A DNA stretch of 44,878 nt from Microbacterium sp. (GTDB taxonomy: Bacteria > Actinomycetota > Actinomycetes > Actinomycetales > Microbacteriaceae), in contig NZ_WOYQ01000076.1 in the NCBI RefSeq assembly GCF_011620665.1, forward strand, positions 61,300 through 106,177. Direction: 5' to 3'. Under the pieces are notes generated by a model, which searched no databases, was not told the origin of the DNA, and saw nothing but the letters and a program-made list of their open reading frames with translations. How positions within the stretch are numbered: the first letter of the stretch is position 1; each line of letters opens with the position of its first letter. Of this stretch, positions 34,380 to 42,831 are shown piece after piece. Position numbers and translations under genes: made by a program.

Positions 34380-34411
34380 CTCTGGGCTCGGGCTCTGGGC
34401 TCGGGCTCTGG
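34380..34411. repeat. 13-bp tandem repeat (2.5 copies) between ramB and pucR
   Basis: CTCTGGGCTCGGG twice plus a partial copy, in the 53-nt convergent gap. No good terminator hairpin is evident apart from this. Confidence 0.75.
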
Positions 34412-34426
34412 CTGGCCCGGGGCGCA

Positions 34427-35956
34427 TCAGCCGGTCGCCACCAGAGCCGCCCAGAGCTCGGCGCGGGCGGGAAACGTCGACAGGTCGACGTTCAGCAGCG
34501 TCTGCGCGTGCGCGATGCGGGCCCGCACGGTGTGGCGATGGATGCCGAGGCTCTGCGCGGTGGCATCGATTCGCGCATCGTGCTCGAGCCACACCCGCAC
34601 GGTTCGCAGGAGGGCCGTGCCGCGCGACTCGTCGTGCGTGCGCAGCGGTGCGAGGCGCGCAGCGGCGACGGCGCGGGCCTCGGTGCCGGCCAGCTGGGCG
34701 AGCACGCCTTCGCCGGCGAGATCGTCGAAGCGCGATAGGCGACCGGCCGCGCCGTGGCGGCTGTGCGCCGTGACGGCTTGCGCGTGCGCGAGCGCGAACG
34801 AGGTGTAGGCGCACGGTTGCGAGACGCCGACCGTCGCGTCGAAGAGGGTCGCGAACTCATCGAGCAGGTCGTGATCGCTCGTCGCGACGGCGACGACCAG
34901 GCCCTCGGGCCCGCGCCCGTGGAAGATCGAGCGATCGGTCGCGCGCAGTTCGAGCCAATCGGCGGCGGCATCCTCACGGGCCGGTGCGACCTCGGCGACG
35001 GCCACAAGGACGGGGGCCGCCGGCAGCGCGCCCCACAGCTCGCGGGCGACACGACGGGCGAGGCTCGGATCGTCGGTCAGGAGGCTGTGAACGAGGCCCG
35101 CGCGCAAGACGCCCCGAGCGCGGTTGAGGCCGACGTTCTGCTCGAGCGCGAGACCCGCCATCGCGATGACCGAGGTCACGACGCCGCGACCCTCGAGGTC
35201 GAGCTCACCGCCGGCGATGACGACAGCGCCGCGGAGATGTCCCCCGCGGCCGAGCGTCTGCAGTGTGAAGCGCTCGCCGTCGATCTCGATGCTCGATCCG
35301 GCACGCGCCCCGCGCCGCAACAGCGCGCCGACCTCCTCGGCCACTTCCGCCCGCGCGGCGGGATCGAGCGCGCCCGACGGGTGCTCGCGCACGAGCGCCC
35401 CCGTCGCATCGAACAAGCCGGTCCACGCCTCGAGCTGGCGTCCCAGCTCGGCGACCGTCGCGCCGAGTCCGTCGGGCCGCAGCGCCGCGAGCGAGATCGC
35501 GCGCTGCGCGGCCAACGCCCAGGTCCGGCGCGCGTAGGCCTGCGCGGCGACCGCCTCGGCGTTCGCGCGGGCGAGGGCGATGAACGGCGTCCGGTAGGGC
35601 ACCTCGAACAGCGGCATCCGTGCATCGCGGCAAGCGCCGGCGAGCGCCGGGGGGATGCCGTCGCGCGCCACCTCGGTGCCGAACCCCAGGCCGTGAACTC
35701 CCCGGGCGTGCAGGCGCGCGATGTACGCGTGGTATTCGTCGTCTCCGGCGTCGGGTCCGAACTGGGTGCCGGTCGTCAGCAGCAGCAGGTCGTCGGTGAG
35801 AAACGGCGTCGGATCGGCGAGGTCGGTGCTGTGCACCCAGCGCAGCGGTGCGTCCAGCGCACCCGGAAGCAGCGTGTCCTCCGCGGATTCCAGGCGCAGG
35901 CGAAGATCGCGACGCTCGAGCAGCGCACGCAGAGTGGGCTGAGGGTCTTCGCTCAT
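34427..35956 (-). CDS. PucR-family transcriptional regulator
   Basis: 509 aa. N-terminal PucR ligand domain (LLPGALDAPLRWVHSTDLADPTPFLTDDLLLLTTG), central GGDEF-like CdaR region, and C-terminal PucR helix-turn-helix (LLRTVRVWLEHDARIDATAQSLGIHRHTVRARIAHAQTLL). PucR proteins activate catabolic operons for purines, amino acids or GABA. ATG 35956 has GGAGG 5 nt upstream. Divergent from gabT, so the likely target is the putrescine/GABA cluster, with the amine or an intermediate as effector; this is inference. Confidence 0.93.
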   Translation of the reverse strand: MSEDPQPTLRALLERRDLRLRLESAEDTLLPGALDAPLRWVHSTDLADPTPFLTDDLLLLTTGTQFGPDAGDDEYHAYIARLHARGVHGLGFGTEVARDGIPPALAGACRDARMPLFEVPYRTPFIALARANAEAVAAQAYARRTWALAAQRAISLAALRPDGLGATVAELGRQLEAWTGLFDATGALVREHPSGALDPAARAEVAEEVGALLRRGARAGSSIEIDGERFTLQTLGRGGHLRGAVVIAGGELDLEGRGVVTSVIAMAGLALEQNVGLNRARGVLRAGLVHSLLTDDPSLARRVARELWGALPAAPVLVAVAEVAPAREDAAADWLELRATDRSIFHGRGPEGLVVAVATSDHDLLDEFATLFDATVGVSQPCAYTSFALAHAQAVTAHSRHGAAGRLSRFDDLAGEGVLAQLAGTEARAVAAARLAPLRTHDESRGTALLRTVRVWLEHDARIDATAQSLGIHRHTVRARIAHAQTLLNVDLSTFPARAELWAALVATG

Positions 35957-35982
35957 CCGCGCCTCCGTGGCTGATAGACGCC

Positions 35983-36011
35983 GTGTATAGCATCCTTTCA
36001 ACAATGTACAC
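35983..36011. promoter_or_regulatory. Divergent pucR/gabT promoter region
   Basis: GTGTA-N19-TACAC flanks the gap. Read leftwards its arms coincide with a possible -35 TGTGTA and -10 TATACA (17-nt spacer) for pucR. Rightwards, gabT has TACGCT (36044-36049) 7 nt before its ATG. The palindrome may be the regulator's operator or only the promoter boxes. Confidence 0.45.
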
Positions 36012-36056
36012 ATCGGCCGGTGCGGCCGCCCGCATCCGCGCCCTACGCTCGCCCGC

Positions 36057-37421
36057 ATGAGCCTCATCGACTCCACCGTGACCGCGACCGACCCGCTCGG
36101 CGGCCCGACCCTCCCGCAGGAGCGCCGTCTGGTGACGGCGCTGCCCGGCCCGCGATCGCAGGAACTCCTGGCCCGCAAAGCGGCCGCCGTCGCCGCCGGC
36201 GTCGGTCACACGGTGCCCATCCACGCCGTCGCGGCCGGGGGTGGGGTTGTGATCGATGCCGACGGCAACTCGCTCATCGATCTGGGCTCGGGGATCGCCG
36301 TCACGACGGTCGGCAATGCGCACCCGAGGGTCGCCGCCGCGATCGCGGCCCAGGCGGCGAAGTTCACCCACACCTGTTTCATGATCTCGCCGTACGAGGA
36401 CTATGTCGCCGTCGCCGAGGCGCTGAATCGGCTGACCCCCGGCGATCACGCGAAGAAGTCGGCGCTGTTCAACTCGGGCGCCGAAGCGGTCGAGAACGCC
36501 GTCAAGATCGCGCGCAAGGCGACGGGCCGTCAGGCCGTCGTCGCGTTCGACCACGCCTACCACGGCCGTACGAACCTCACGATGGGGCTCACCGCCAAGG
36601 CGATGCCGTACAAGAGCGGGTTCGGACCGTTCGCCGGCGAGATCTACCGTGCGCCGATGTCGTACCCGTACCGCGACGGATTGTCGGGCGCGGAAGCGGC
36701 CGCACGCGCCATCTCGCTCATGGAGAAGCAGATCGGCGCCGAGAGCCTCGCCGCCGTCATCATCGAACCCATCCAGGGCGAGGGCGGATTCATCGTCCCG
36801 GCCGAGGGATTCCTTCCGGCGATCGTGGAGTGGTGCCGTATGAACGGCGTCGTCTTCATCGCCGACGAGGTGCAGTCCGGGTTCGCGCGCACGGGGGCGA
36901 TGTTCGCGAGCGAACTGTTCGGCATCGTTCCCGATCTCGTCGCGACGGCCAAGGGGATCGCGGGCGGCATGCCGCTGGCGGCCGTGACGGGCCGCGCCGA
37001 GATCATGGACGCATCCCACAGCGGGGGGCTGGGCGGAACGTACGGCGGCAACCCCGTGGCGTGCGCGGCCGCACTCGCCTCGATCGAGGTCTTCGAGGAG
37101 GACGGACTCCTCGAACGCGCCCGAGACATCGGCCAGATTCTGCGCGCACGGCTCGAATCGCTGCAGGCCGATGATCCGCGGATCGGCGAGGTGCGCGGGT
37201 ACGGTGCGATGATCGCCGCCGAGTTCGTCGACCCCGCCACGAAGGCACCGGATGCCGCGCTGACAGCGGCCGTGGCCAAGGCCTCGATCGCGCAGGGAGT
37301 CATCGTCCTGACGTGCGGCACCTACGGCAACGTCATCCGGTTCCTGCCGCCTCTGTCGATCGGCGACGACCTGCTCCACGAGGGCCTGGATGTCGTGGCC
37401 GCCGCGCTCGCGGCAGCCTGA
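36057..37421 (+). CDS. gabT: 4-aminobutyrate transaminase
   Basis: 454 aa class III PLP aminotransferase converting GABA and 2-oxoglutarate to succinate semialdehyde and glutamate. IDLGSGIAVTTVGNAHP, FNSGAEAVENAVKIAR, IIEPIQGEGGFIVPAEGFL, DEVQSGFARTG and the PLP Lys299 in TAKGIAGGMPL match actinobacterial GabT. First gene of the putrescine/GABA operon. ATG 36057 lies 7 nt after a TACGCT box. A 111-nt gap with a stem-loop separates it from the oxidase. Confidence 0.95.
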   Translation: MSLIDSTVTATDPLGGPTLPQERRLVTALPGPRSQELLARKAAAVAAGVGHTVPIHAVAAGGGVVIDADGNSLIDLGSGIAVTTVGNAHPRVAAAIAAQAAKFTHTCFMISPYEDYVAVAEALNRLTPGDHAKKSALFNSGAEAVENAVKIARKATGRQAVVAFDHAYHGRTNLTMGLTAKAMPYKSGFGPFAGEIYRAPMSYPYRDGLSGAEAAARAISLMEKQIGAESLAAVIIEPIQGEGGFIVPAEGFLPAIVEWCRMNGVVFIADEVQSGFARTGAMFASELFGIVPDLVATAKGIAGGMPLAAVTGRAEIMDASHSGGLGGTYGGNPVACAAALASIEVFEEDGLLERARDIGQILRARLESLQADDPRIGEVRGYGAMIAAEFVDPATKAPDAALTAAVAKASIAQGVIVLTCGTYGNVIRFLPPLSIGDDLLHEGLDVVAAALAAA

Positions 37422-37428
37422 TCACCAC

Positions 37429-37488
37429 CGAGTGCGCCGGTTCGTGCCGACCGCGCTGCTCGCAAGCATCCACCGCCCGGCGCACTCG
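37429..37488 (+). repeat. 12-bp perfect inverted repeat between gabT and the oxidase gene
   Basis: CGAGTGCGCCGG (37429-37440) and CCGGCGCACTCG (37477-37488) with a 36-nt loop in the 111-nt intergenic gap. It could be a transcript stem-loop that attenuates, processes or stabilises the operon mRNA. Confidence 0.75.
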
Positions 37489-37532
37489 ACAGCAACCAGC
37501 GCAGTCGACCCCGAGAGAACAGGAATCGCCGT

Positions 37533-38891
37533 ATGACCGAGATCACCCGTGACGTCGTCATCATCGGAGCGGGGGCTGCCGGCCTCACAGCCGCCCACGA
37601 ACTGAAGAAGGCCGGACTGTCGGTCGCCGTGCTGGAAGCGCGCGACCGCGTCGGCGGCCGGCTGTGGACCGATGTGATCGACGGTGCGATGCTCGAGATC
37701 GGCGGTCAGTGGATCAGTCCCGACCAGGAGGCGCTGCAGGAGACCGTCGTCGAACTCGGGCTCGAGACCTTCAGCCGTTACCGTGAGGGTGCCTCCGTGT
37801 ACGTCGGCCCGGACGGCACGGTCACGCGCTTCACGGGCGACGTCTTCCCGGTCGCGCCCGAGACCGAGAAGGTCATCGCCGAGATCACGGAGCGCCTTGA
37901 TGCCATGGTCGCCGAGATCGACCCGGATCGGCCCTGGGCGCACGACCGGGCAGCCGAGTGGGACAGCATCTCTTGGGACGCGTGGCTGCGTGCGCAGACC
38001 GACGACGATGAAGCCGTGCGCAATCTGGCGTTCGCCACCGGATCGGCGATGCTGACCAAGCCGACGCACAGCTTCTCGCTGCTGCAGTCGCTGCTGATGG
38101 CGGCTTCGGCCGGCAGCTACAGTCACCTGGTCGATGCGGATTTCATCCTCGACAAGCGTGTCGTGGGCGGATTGCAGCAGGTCCCCATCCTGCTGGCTGA
38201 ACGCCTCGGCGGCGACGTGCTCCTCGGCCGGCCGGTCCGCGCACTCGTGTGGTCCGACCAGGGAGTGTCGGCGATCGCCGACGGCGTCACGGTTCGCGCG
38301 CGTCAAGCCGTGCTCGCGGTGGCGCCCGTGCTCTACAGCCGGATCTCGTTCATGCCGCCGCTCCCGCGCCTCCAGCACCAGATGCACCAGCACCTCTCGA
38401 TGGGCTTCGTCATCAAGGTCCACGCGGTCTACGACCGTCCTTTCTGGCGCGACAAGGGACTGTCCGGCACAGCATTCAGCCCGTACGAGCTGTCGCACGA
38501 GGCCTACGACAACACCAACCACGCCGACGAACGCGGCACCCTCGTCGGCTTCGTCTCCGATCAGCACGCCGACGACGTCTTCCGCCTCACAGCCGATGAG
38601 CGCAAGGAGCGGATCCTCGAGTCCCTGTCGCACTACTACGGGCCCGAGGCCATGAACCCGATCGTCTACTACGAGAGCGACTGGGGCGCGGAGGAGTGGA
38701 CTCGCGGCGCGTACGCCGCGAGCTTCGACCTCGGCGGCCTGCACCGGTACGGCTCAGAACTGCGCACGCCCGTCGGACCCATCCGCTTCGCCTGCAGCGA
38801 CCTCGCCGGTGCCGGCTACCAGCACGTGGACGGCGCCATCCGCATGGGCCGCCTGGCCGCACAGCAGATCCTGGAGGAGAACCGCACATGA
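37533..38891 (+). CDS. puo: Flavin amine oxidase, probably putrescine oxidase
   Basis: 452 aa FAD enzyme of the monoamine oxidase family: IIGAGAAGLTAAHELKK and VLEARDRVGGRLWTD at the N-terminus, and C-terminal GAYAASFDLGGLHRYG...GPIRFACSD...GYQHVDGAIRMG, which closely resembles putrescine oxidase of Kocuria/Rhodococcus as I remember it. It would oxidise putrescine to 4-aminobutanal with H2O2 and ammonia. The context (GABA transaminase, two aldehyde dehydrogenases, amine permease) agrees. The stop overlaps the UspA start by ATGA. Confidence 0.88.
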   Translation: MTEITRDVVIIGAGAAGLTAAHELKKAGLSVAVLEARDRVGGRLWTDVIDGAMLEIGGQWISPDQEALQETVVELGLETFSRYREGASVYVGPDGTVTRFTGDVFPVAPETEKVIAEITERLDAMVAEIDPDRPWAHDRAAEWDSISWDAWLRAQTDDDEAVRNLAFATGSAMLTKPTHSFSLLQSLLMAASAGSYSHLVDADFILDKRVVGGLQQVPILLAERLGGDVLLGRPVRALVWSDQGVSAIADGVTVRARQAVLAVAPVLYSRISFMPPLPRLQHQMHQHLSMGFVIKVHAVYDRPFWRDKGLSGTAFSPYELSHEAYDNTNHADERGTLVGFVSDQHADDVFRLTADERKERILESLSHYYGPEAMNPIVYYESDWGAEEWTRGAYAASFDLGGLHRYGSELRTPVGPIRFACSDLAGAGYQHVDGAIRMGRLAAQQILEENRT

Positions 38892-39787
38892 CCGCGCACA
38901 TCGTCGTCGGCTACACGGCAACCAAGACCGGACGGGATGCCGTGGCCTTCGCCGCGCGCCTCGCCATCGCGACGGGATCGGTCCTCGACGTCGCGATCAT
39001 CCTTCCTGCCGACAGCCGCAGCGTCATCACACCGCCGGATGCCGGCTATGACCGGCTGCTGCGCGAACAGGCGCAGCAGTGGATCGCCGCCGCGATCGAC
39101 GAGACCCCAGCGGATGTCGTCGCTCACGCGCACGTGCGTACGGCGGAATCCTTCGCCGAGGGCCTGATCTCTCTGGCCGATGAGCTGGGCGCCTCGCACA
39201 TCGTCGTCGGCGCTGCCGATGGCGGCTCGCGCGGGCGCCACCGGCTGGGGACGACGACGACGGAACTGCTGCACTCCTCGGACGTGCCCGTGGTGCTCGT
39301 GCCTCGCGGCGCCCGCAAGATCGCCGCCGAAACCGGCGTGACCCGCCTGACCGTCGCCGTCGGCACGCGGCCGGGTGCCGACGCGCTGATGGAGGATGCG
39401 GCGGCTCTCGCGGCATCCACCGGAGCGTCGGTGCGACTGCTGTCGCTGCTGACCGTCGACCTGCCGCCGACGGCCGACACCGGTGCGATCCGCATCGCCG
39501 GGACGACCGAAGCCGGCGAGGTCCTCGCGGCCGCGCAGACGACCCTGCCGGAAGGCTTGGTGTCGGACGTCGTGGTCGCCGACGGCGAGAGCATCGAGGA
39601 TGCCGTCGCCCACCTCGACTGGCAGCCCGGTGAGGTGCTCCTGGCCGGATCCAGCCGACTGGCGCAGCCGCGGCGCCTCTTCCTCGGCTCCACCGCGGCG
39701 AAGATGCTCCACGAAGTTCCCGTCCCCGTCATCGTCGTTCCCCGCACCCACGCGGACGGCAGCACCCAGGAAGGACCACAGCGATGA
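38888..39787 (+). CDS. Universal stress protein, tandem UspA domains
   Basis: 299 aa with two UspA folds. The first ends in IVVGAADGGSRGRHRLGTTTTELLHSSDVPVVLV, close to the ATP-binding Usp motif G2xG9G(S/T). The second ends LLAGSSRLAQPRRLFLGSTAAKMLHEVPVPVIVV and is slightly more diverged. ATG 38888 is within the oxidase stop (ATGA), and the gene overlaps the permease likewise, so it is translated with the transport and oxidation steps. A link to H2O2 stress from the oxidase is inference. Confidence 0.9.
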   Translation: MTAHIVVGYTATKTGRDAVAFAARLAIATGSVLDVAIILPADSRSVITPPDAGYDRLLREQAQQWIAAAIDETPADVVAHAHVRTAESFAEGLISLADELGASHIVVGAADGGSRGRHRLGTTTTELLHSSDVPVVLVPRGARKIAAETGVTRLTVAVGTRPGADALMEDAAALAASTGASVRLLSLLTVDLPPTADTGAIRIAGTTEAGEVLAAAQTTLPEGLVSDVVVADGESIEDAVAHLDWQPGEVLLAGSSRLAQPRRLFLGSTAAKMLHEVPVPVIVVPRTHADGSTQEGPQR

Positions 39788-41346
39788 GTGCACCCGAAGC
39801 AGCACCGCTCGTCTCCGGCACCACCGACCAGGACGGCAAGGGGGGACTGTCCAGCAAGGGCCTGAGCGCCGGAACCATCGGCCTTCTCGGCGCCGTCGTC
39901 ATCGGGATCTCGTGCATCGCGCCCGCGTACACGTTCACGGCGGCCATCGGCCCGACGGCGTCGGTCGTCGGCGCACAGATCCCGGCGATCATCCTCGTCG
40001 GCTTCATCCCGATGCTCCTGGTGGCCTTCGGCTACCGCGAGCTCAACAACCGGATGCCGGATGCCGGCACGTCCTTCACCTGGGCGAGCCGGGCTTTCGG
40101 GCCCTGGATCGGCTGGATGGCCGGGTGGGGGCTGATCGTGGCGACGATCCTCGTCCTGTCCAATCTCGCCGGTGTCGCCGTCGACTTCCTCTTCCTGCTG
40201 ATCTCGCAGATCACCGGCAATCCCGACATCGCGGGGATGGCGGCTGAGACTTGGATCAACATCACGGTGTGTCTGCTGTTCATGCTTGCCGCGACCCTCG
40301 TCTCGTATCGTGACATGCAGACGACCCAGAAGCTGCAGTACGTCCTGGTGACCTTCCAGGTGGCGGTGCTGCTGATCTTCGCCGTCGCCGCGATCGTCCA
40401 GGCCACCAGCGGCGGGGGATTCGACTTCATGCCGTTCGACCTCAACTGGTTCAATCCGTTCGCCGTCAGCTCGTTCAGCGCGTTCGCGGCCGGCCTTTCC
40501 CTGTCGATCTTCATCTTCTGGGGGTGGGATGTCACGCTCACGATGAACGAGGAGACAAAGGACCCCGAGAAGACGCCGGGCCGGGCGGCGACCGTGACGG
40601 TCCTCATGATCGTGTCGCTGTACTTGCTTCTCGCCGTCGCGATGATCATGTTCGCGGGCGTCGGCACGGGAGAGCTCGGTCTGGGCAACGAGGACATCCA
40701 GGGGAACGTCTTCTTCTTCCTGTCCGATCCGGTGCTGGGCCCGCTCGCCTTCCTGGTGTCGCTGGCAGTGCTCACGAGCTCGGCCTCGTCGCTGCAGTCG
40801 ACGTTCGTGGGGCCGGCGCGCACGCTCCTGTCAATGGGGCACTACGGGGCGCTGCCACCGGCATTCGCGAGGGTGAGCCCGCGCTTCTTCACCCCCGGGT
40901 ACGCGACGATCGTGTCGGCCGTCGTGGCCTCGGCGTTCTATGTCGTCATGCGCATCGTGAGCGAGGACACGCTGTGGGACACGATTCTGACGCTCGGCAT
41001 GATGATCTGCTTCTACTACGGCCTGACCGCGTTCGCGTGCGTCTGGTATTTCCGCAAGCAGTGGTTCGATTCGGTGCGCAACGTCTTCTTCACGTTCTTG
41101 TTCCCCCTCGTGGGCGGCGTGATCCTCGCGGTGCTGTTCTTCACGACGCTCATCGATTCGATGGACCCGGCGTACGGCTCGGGGTCGCAGATCGGCGGCA
41201 TCGGCATCGTGTTCATCCTGGGCATGCTCATCATCGTCGTGGGCATCGCGATCATGGTGTGGCAGGCGATCAAGCGTCCCGCGTTCTTCCGTGGCGAGAC
41301 CCTGTCGATCGATGCCCCGGAGAGCGTGCGGAGAGCGCGCCGATGA
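39784..41346 (+). CDS. APC-family amino acid/polyamine permease
   Basis: 520 aa with about 12 hydrophobic helices. The N-terminus has LSAGTIGLLGAVVIGISCIAPAYTFTAAIG, the APC helix-1 substrate region, and further on FWGWDVTLTMNEETKDPEKTPGRAA, an APC loop. Its place between the putrescine oxidase and the aldehyde dehydrogenases indicates uptake of putrescine or GABA. It overlaps both neighbours by 4 nt. Confidence 0.92.
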   Translation: MSAPEAAPLVSGTTDQDGKGGLSSKGLSAGTIGLLGAVVIGISCIAPAYTFTAAIGPTASVVGAQIPAIILVGFIPMLLVAFGYRELNNRMPDAGTSFTWASRAFGPWIGWMAGWGLIVATILVLSNLAGVAVDFLFLLISQITGNPDIAGMAAETWINITVCLLFMLAATLVSYRDMQTTQKLQYVLVTFQVAVLLIFAVAAIVQATSGGGFDFMPFDLNWFNPFAVSSFSAFAAGLSLSIFIFWGWDVTLTMNEETKDPEKTPGRAATVTVLMIVSLYLLLAVAMIMFAGVGTGELGLGNEDIQGNVFFFLSDPVLGPLAFLVSLAVLTSSASSLQSTFVGPARTLLSMGHYGALPPAFARVSPRFFTPGYATIVSAVVASAFYVVMRIVSEDTLWDTILTLGMMICFYYGLTAFACVWYFRKQWFDSVRNVFFTFLFPLVGGVILAVLFFTTLIDSMDPAYGSGSQIGGIGIVFILGMLIIVVGIAIMVWQAIKRPAFFRGETLSIDAPESVRRARR

Positions 41347-42809
41347 GTGCGGAGAGCGAGCGCGCGCTGCGGGATTCGCTTCCCACGCAGCTGCTGATCG
41401 ACGGGCGGTGGACGGATGCGGCGTCGCGCGCGACTTTTCCCGTCTACGACCCGGCCACCGGTCTCGCCATCGCGGAGATCGCCGATGCGAGCGCGGACGA
41501 CGGCATCCGCGCTCTCGACGCCGCCGTGGCGGCGCAGGACGCGTGGGCGGCGACGTCGCCGAGGGAGCGCAGCGACATCCTCCGCCGGGCGTTCGATCTG
41601 GTGCAGCAGCGCCGGGAGGATCTCGCCCTCGTGATGACCCTCGAGATGGGCAAACCGCTCGCAGAGGCGCGCGGTGAGGTCGCGTACGGCGGTGAGTTCC
41701 TGCGCTGGTTCAGTGAGGAAGCGGTGCGCATCGCCGGTCGGTACGGACTCAACCCGGAGGGCACGGGGCGCGTGGTCGTCTCGCAGCGTCCGGTCGGGCC
41801 GTGCTTGTTCATCACGCCCTGGAACTTCCCGCTCGCGATGGCCACGCGCAAGATCGCCCCGGCGCTCGCGGCCGGGTGCACCGTCGTGATCAAGCCGCCC
41901 GAGCTCACGCCGCTCACGACCCTGCTGTTCGCTCAGCTGCTTCAGGATGCGGGTTTGCCGGCCGGTGTCGTCAATGTCGTCACGACGACCCGCTCGGGCG
42001 AGCTTTCGGCCCCGATCATCGCAGATCCGCGGCTGCGCAAGCTCTCGTTCACGGGCTCGACTCCGGTCGGCAAGAAGCTCATCGCGCAGGCGGCGGAAGG
42101 CGTGCTGCGGGTGTCGATGGAGCTGGGTGGCAACGCCCCCTTCGTCGTCTTCGGCGATGCCGACCTCGACAGAGCGGTCGACGGGGCGATGGCGGCGAAG
42201 TTCCGCAACATCGGACAGGCATGCACCGCCGCCAACCGCTTCATCGTGCACACCTCCATCGCGGACGAGTTCGCACGGCGCATCACCGAGCGGGTGTCGG
42301 CCATGACGATCGGACGCGGCACGGACGAGACCGTGCAGATCGGGCCTCTGATCGACCAGAGGGCGGTCGCGAAAGCCGACGAGCTCGTGACGGATGCGCT
42401 CGATCGCGGCGCGCGCCTGCTCACCGGCGGCCGCGCGATCGCGGGTCCCGGCACGTTCTATGCGCCCACGGTCGTTGCCGATGTCGCCGCCGGCAGCGCG
42501 ATCCTCCGCGAGGAGATCTTCGGCCCCGTGCTCGCGATCGCGACCTTCGAGGACGAGGACGAGGCCGTACGGCTGGCCAACGACACGGAGTACGGTCTGG
42601 TGTCCTACGTCTTCACGCAGGACCTCGCGCGCGGCCACCGGATGATCGATCGCCTCGAGACGGGGATGATGGGACTCAACGTCGGTGTCGTCTCGAATGC
42701 GGCCGCACCGTTCGGTGGCGTGAAGCAATCGGGGGTCGGCCGCGAGGGCGGCCTCGAGGGCATCCACGAATTCCTGTCCACCAAGTACACCCTGATCCCC
42801 GTCGCCTGA
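41343..42809 (+). CDS. gabD: NAD(P)-dependent aldehyde dehydrogenase, succinate-semialdehyde type
   Basis: 488 aa. Catalytic Cys294 in NIGQACTAANRF and general base Glu260 in MELGGNAPF; FITPWNFPLAMATRKIAPALAAGCT, FTGSTPVGK and the C-terminal PFGGVKQSGVGREGG are typical of SSADH. It oxidises succinate semialdehyde from GabT to succinate. The length and motifs fit GabD better than the second dehydrogenase. It starts in the ATGA overlap with the permease. Confidence 0.9.
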   Translation: MSAESERALRDSLPTQLLIDGRWTDAASRATFPVYDPATGLAIAEIADASADDGIRALDAAVAAQDAWAATSPRERSDILRRAFDLVQQRREDLALVMTLEMGKPLAEARGEVAYGGEFLRWFSEEAVRIAGRYGLNPEGTGRVVVSQRPVGPCLFITPWNFPLAMATRKIAPALAAGCTVVIKPPELTPLTTLLFAQLLQDAGLPAGVVNVVTTTRSGELSAPIIADPRLRKLSFTGSTPVGKKLIAQAAEGVLRVSMELGGNAPFVVFGDADLDRAVDGAMAAKFRNIGQACTAANRFIVHTSIADEFARRITERVSAMTIGRGTDETVQIGPLIDQRAVAKADELVTDALDRGARLLTGGRAIAGPGTFYAPTVVADVAAGSAILREEIFGPVLAIATFEDEDEAVRLANDTEYGLVSYVFTQDLARGHRMIDRLETGMMGLNVGVVSNAAAPFGGVKQSGVGREGGLEGIHEFLSTKYTLIPVA

Positions 42810-42831
42810 CGCGGGACGAGATCGGAGAGTC

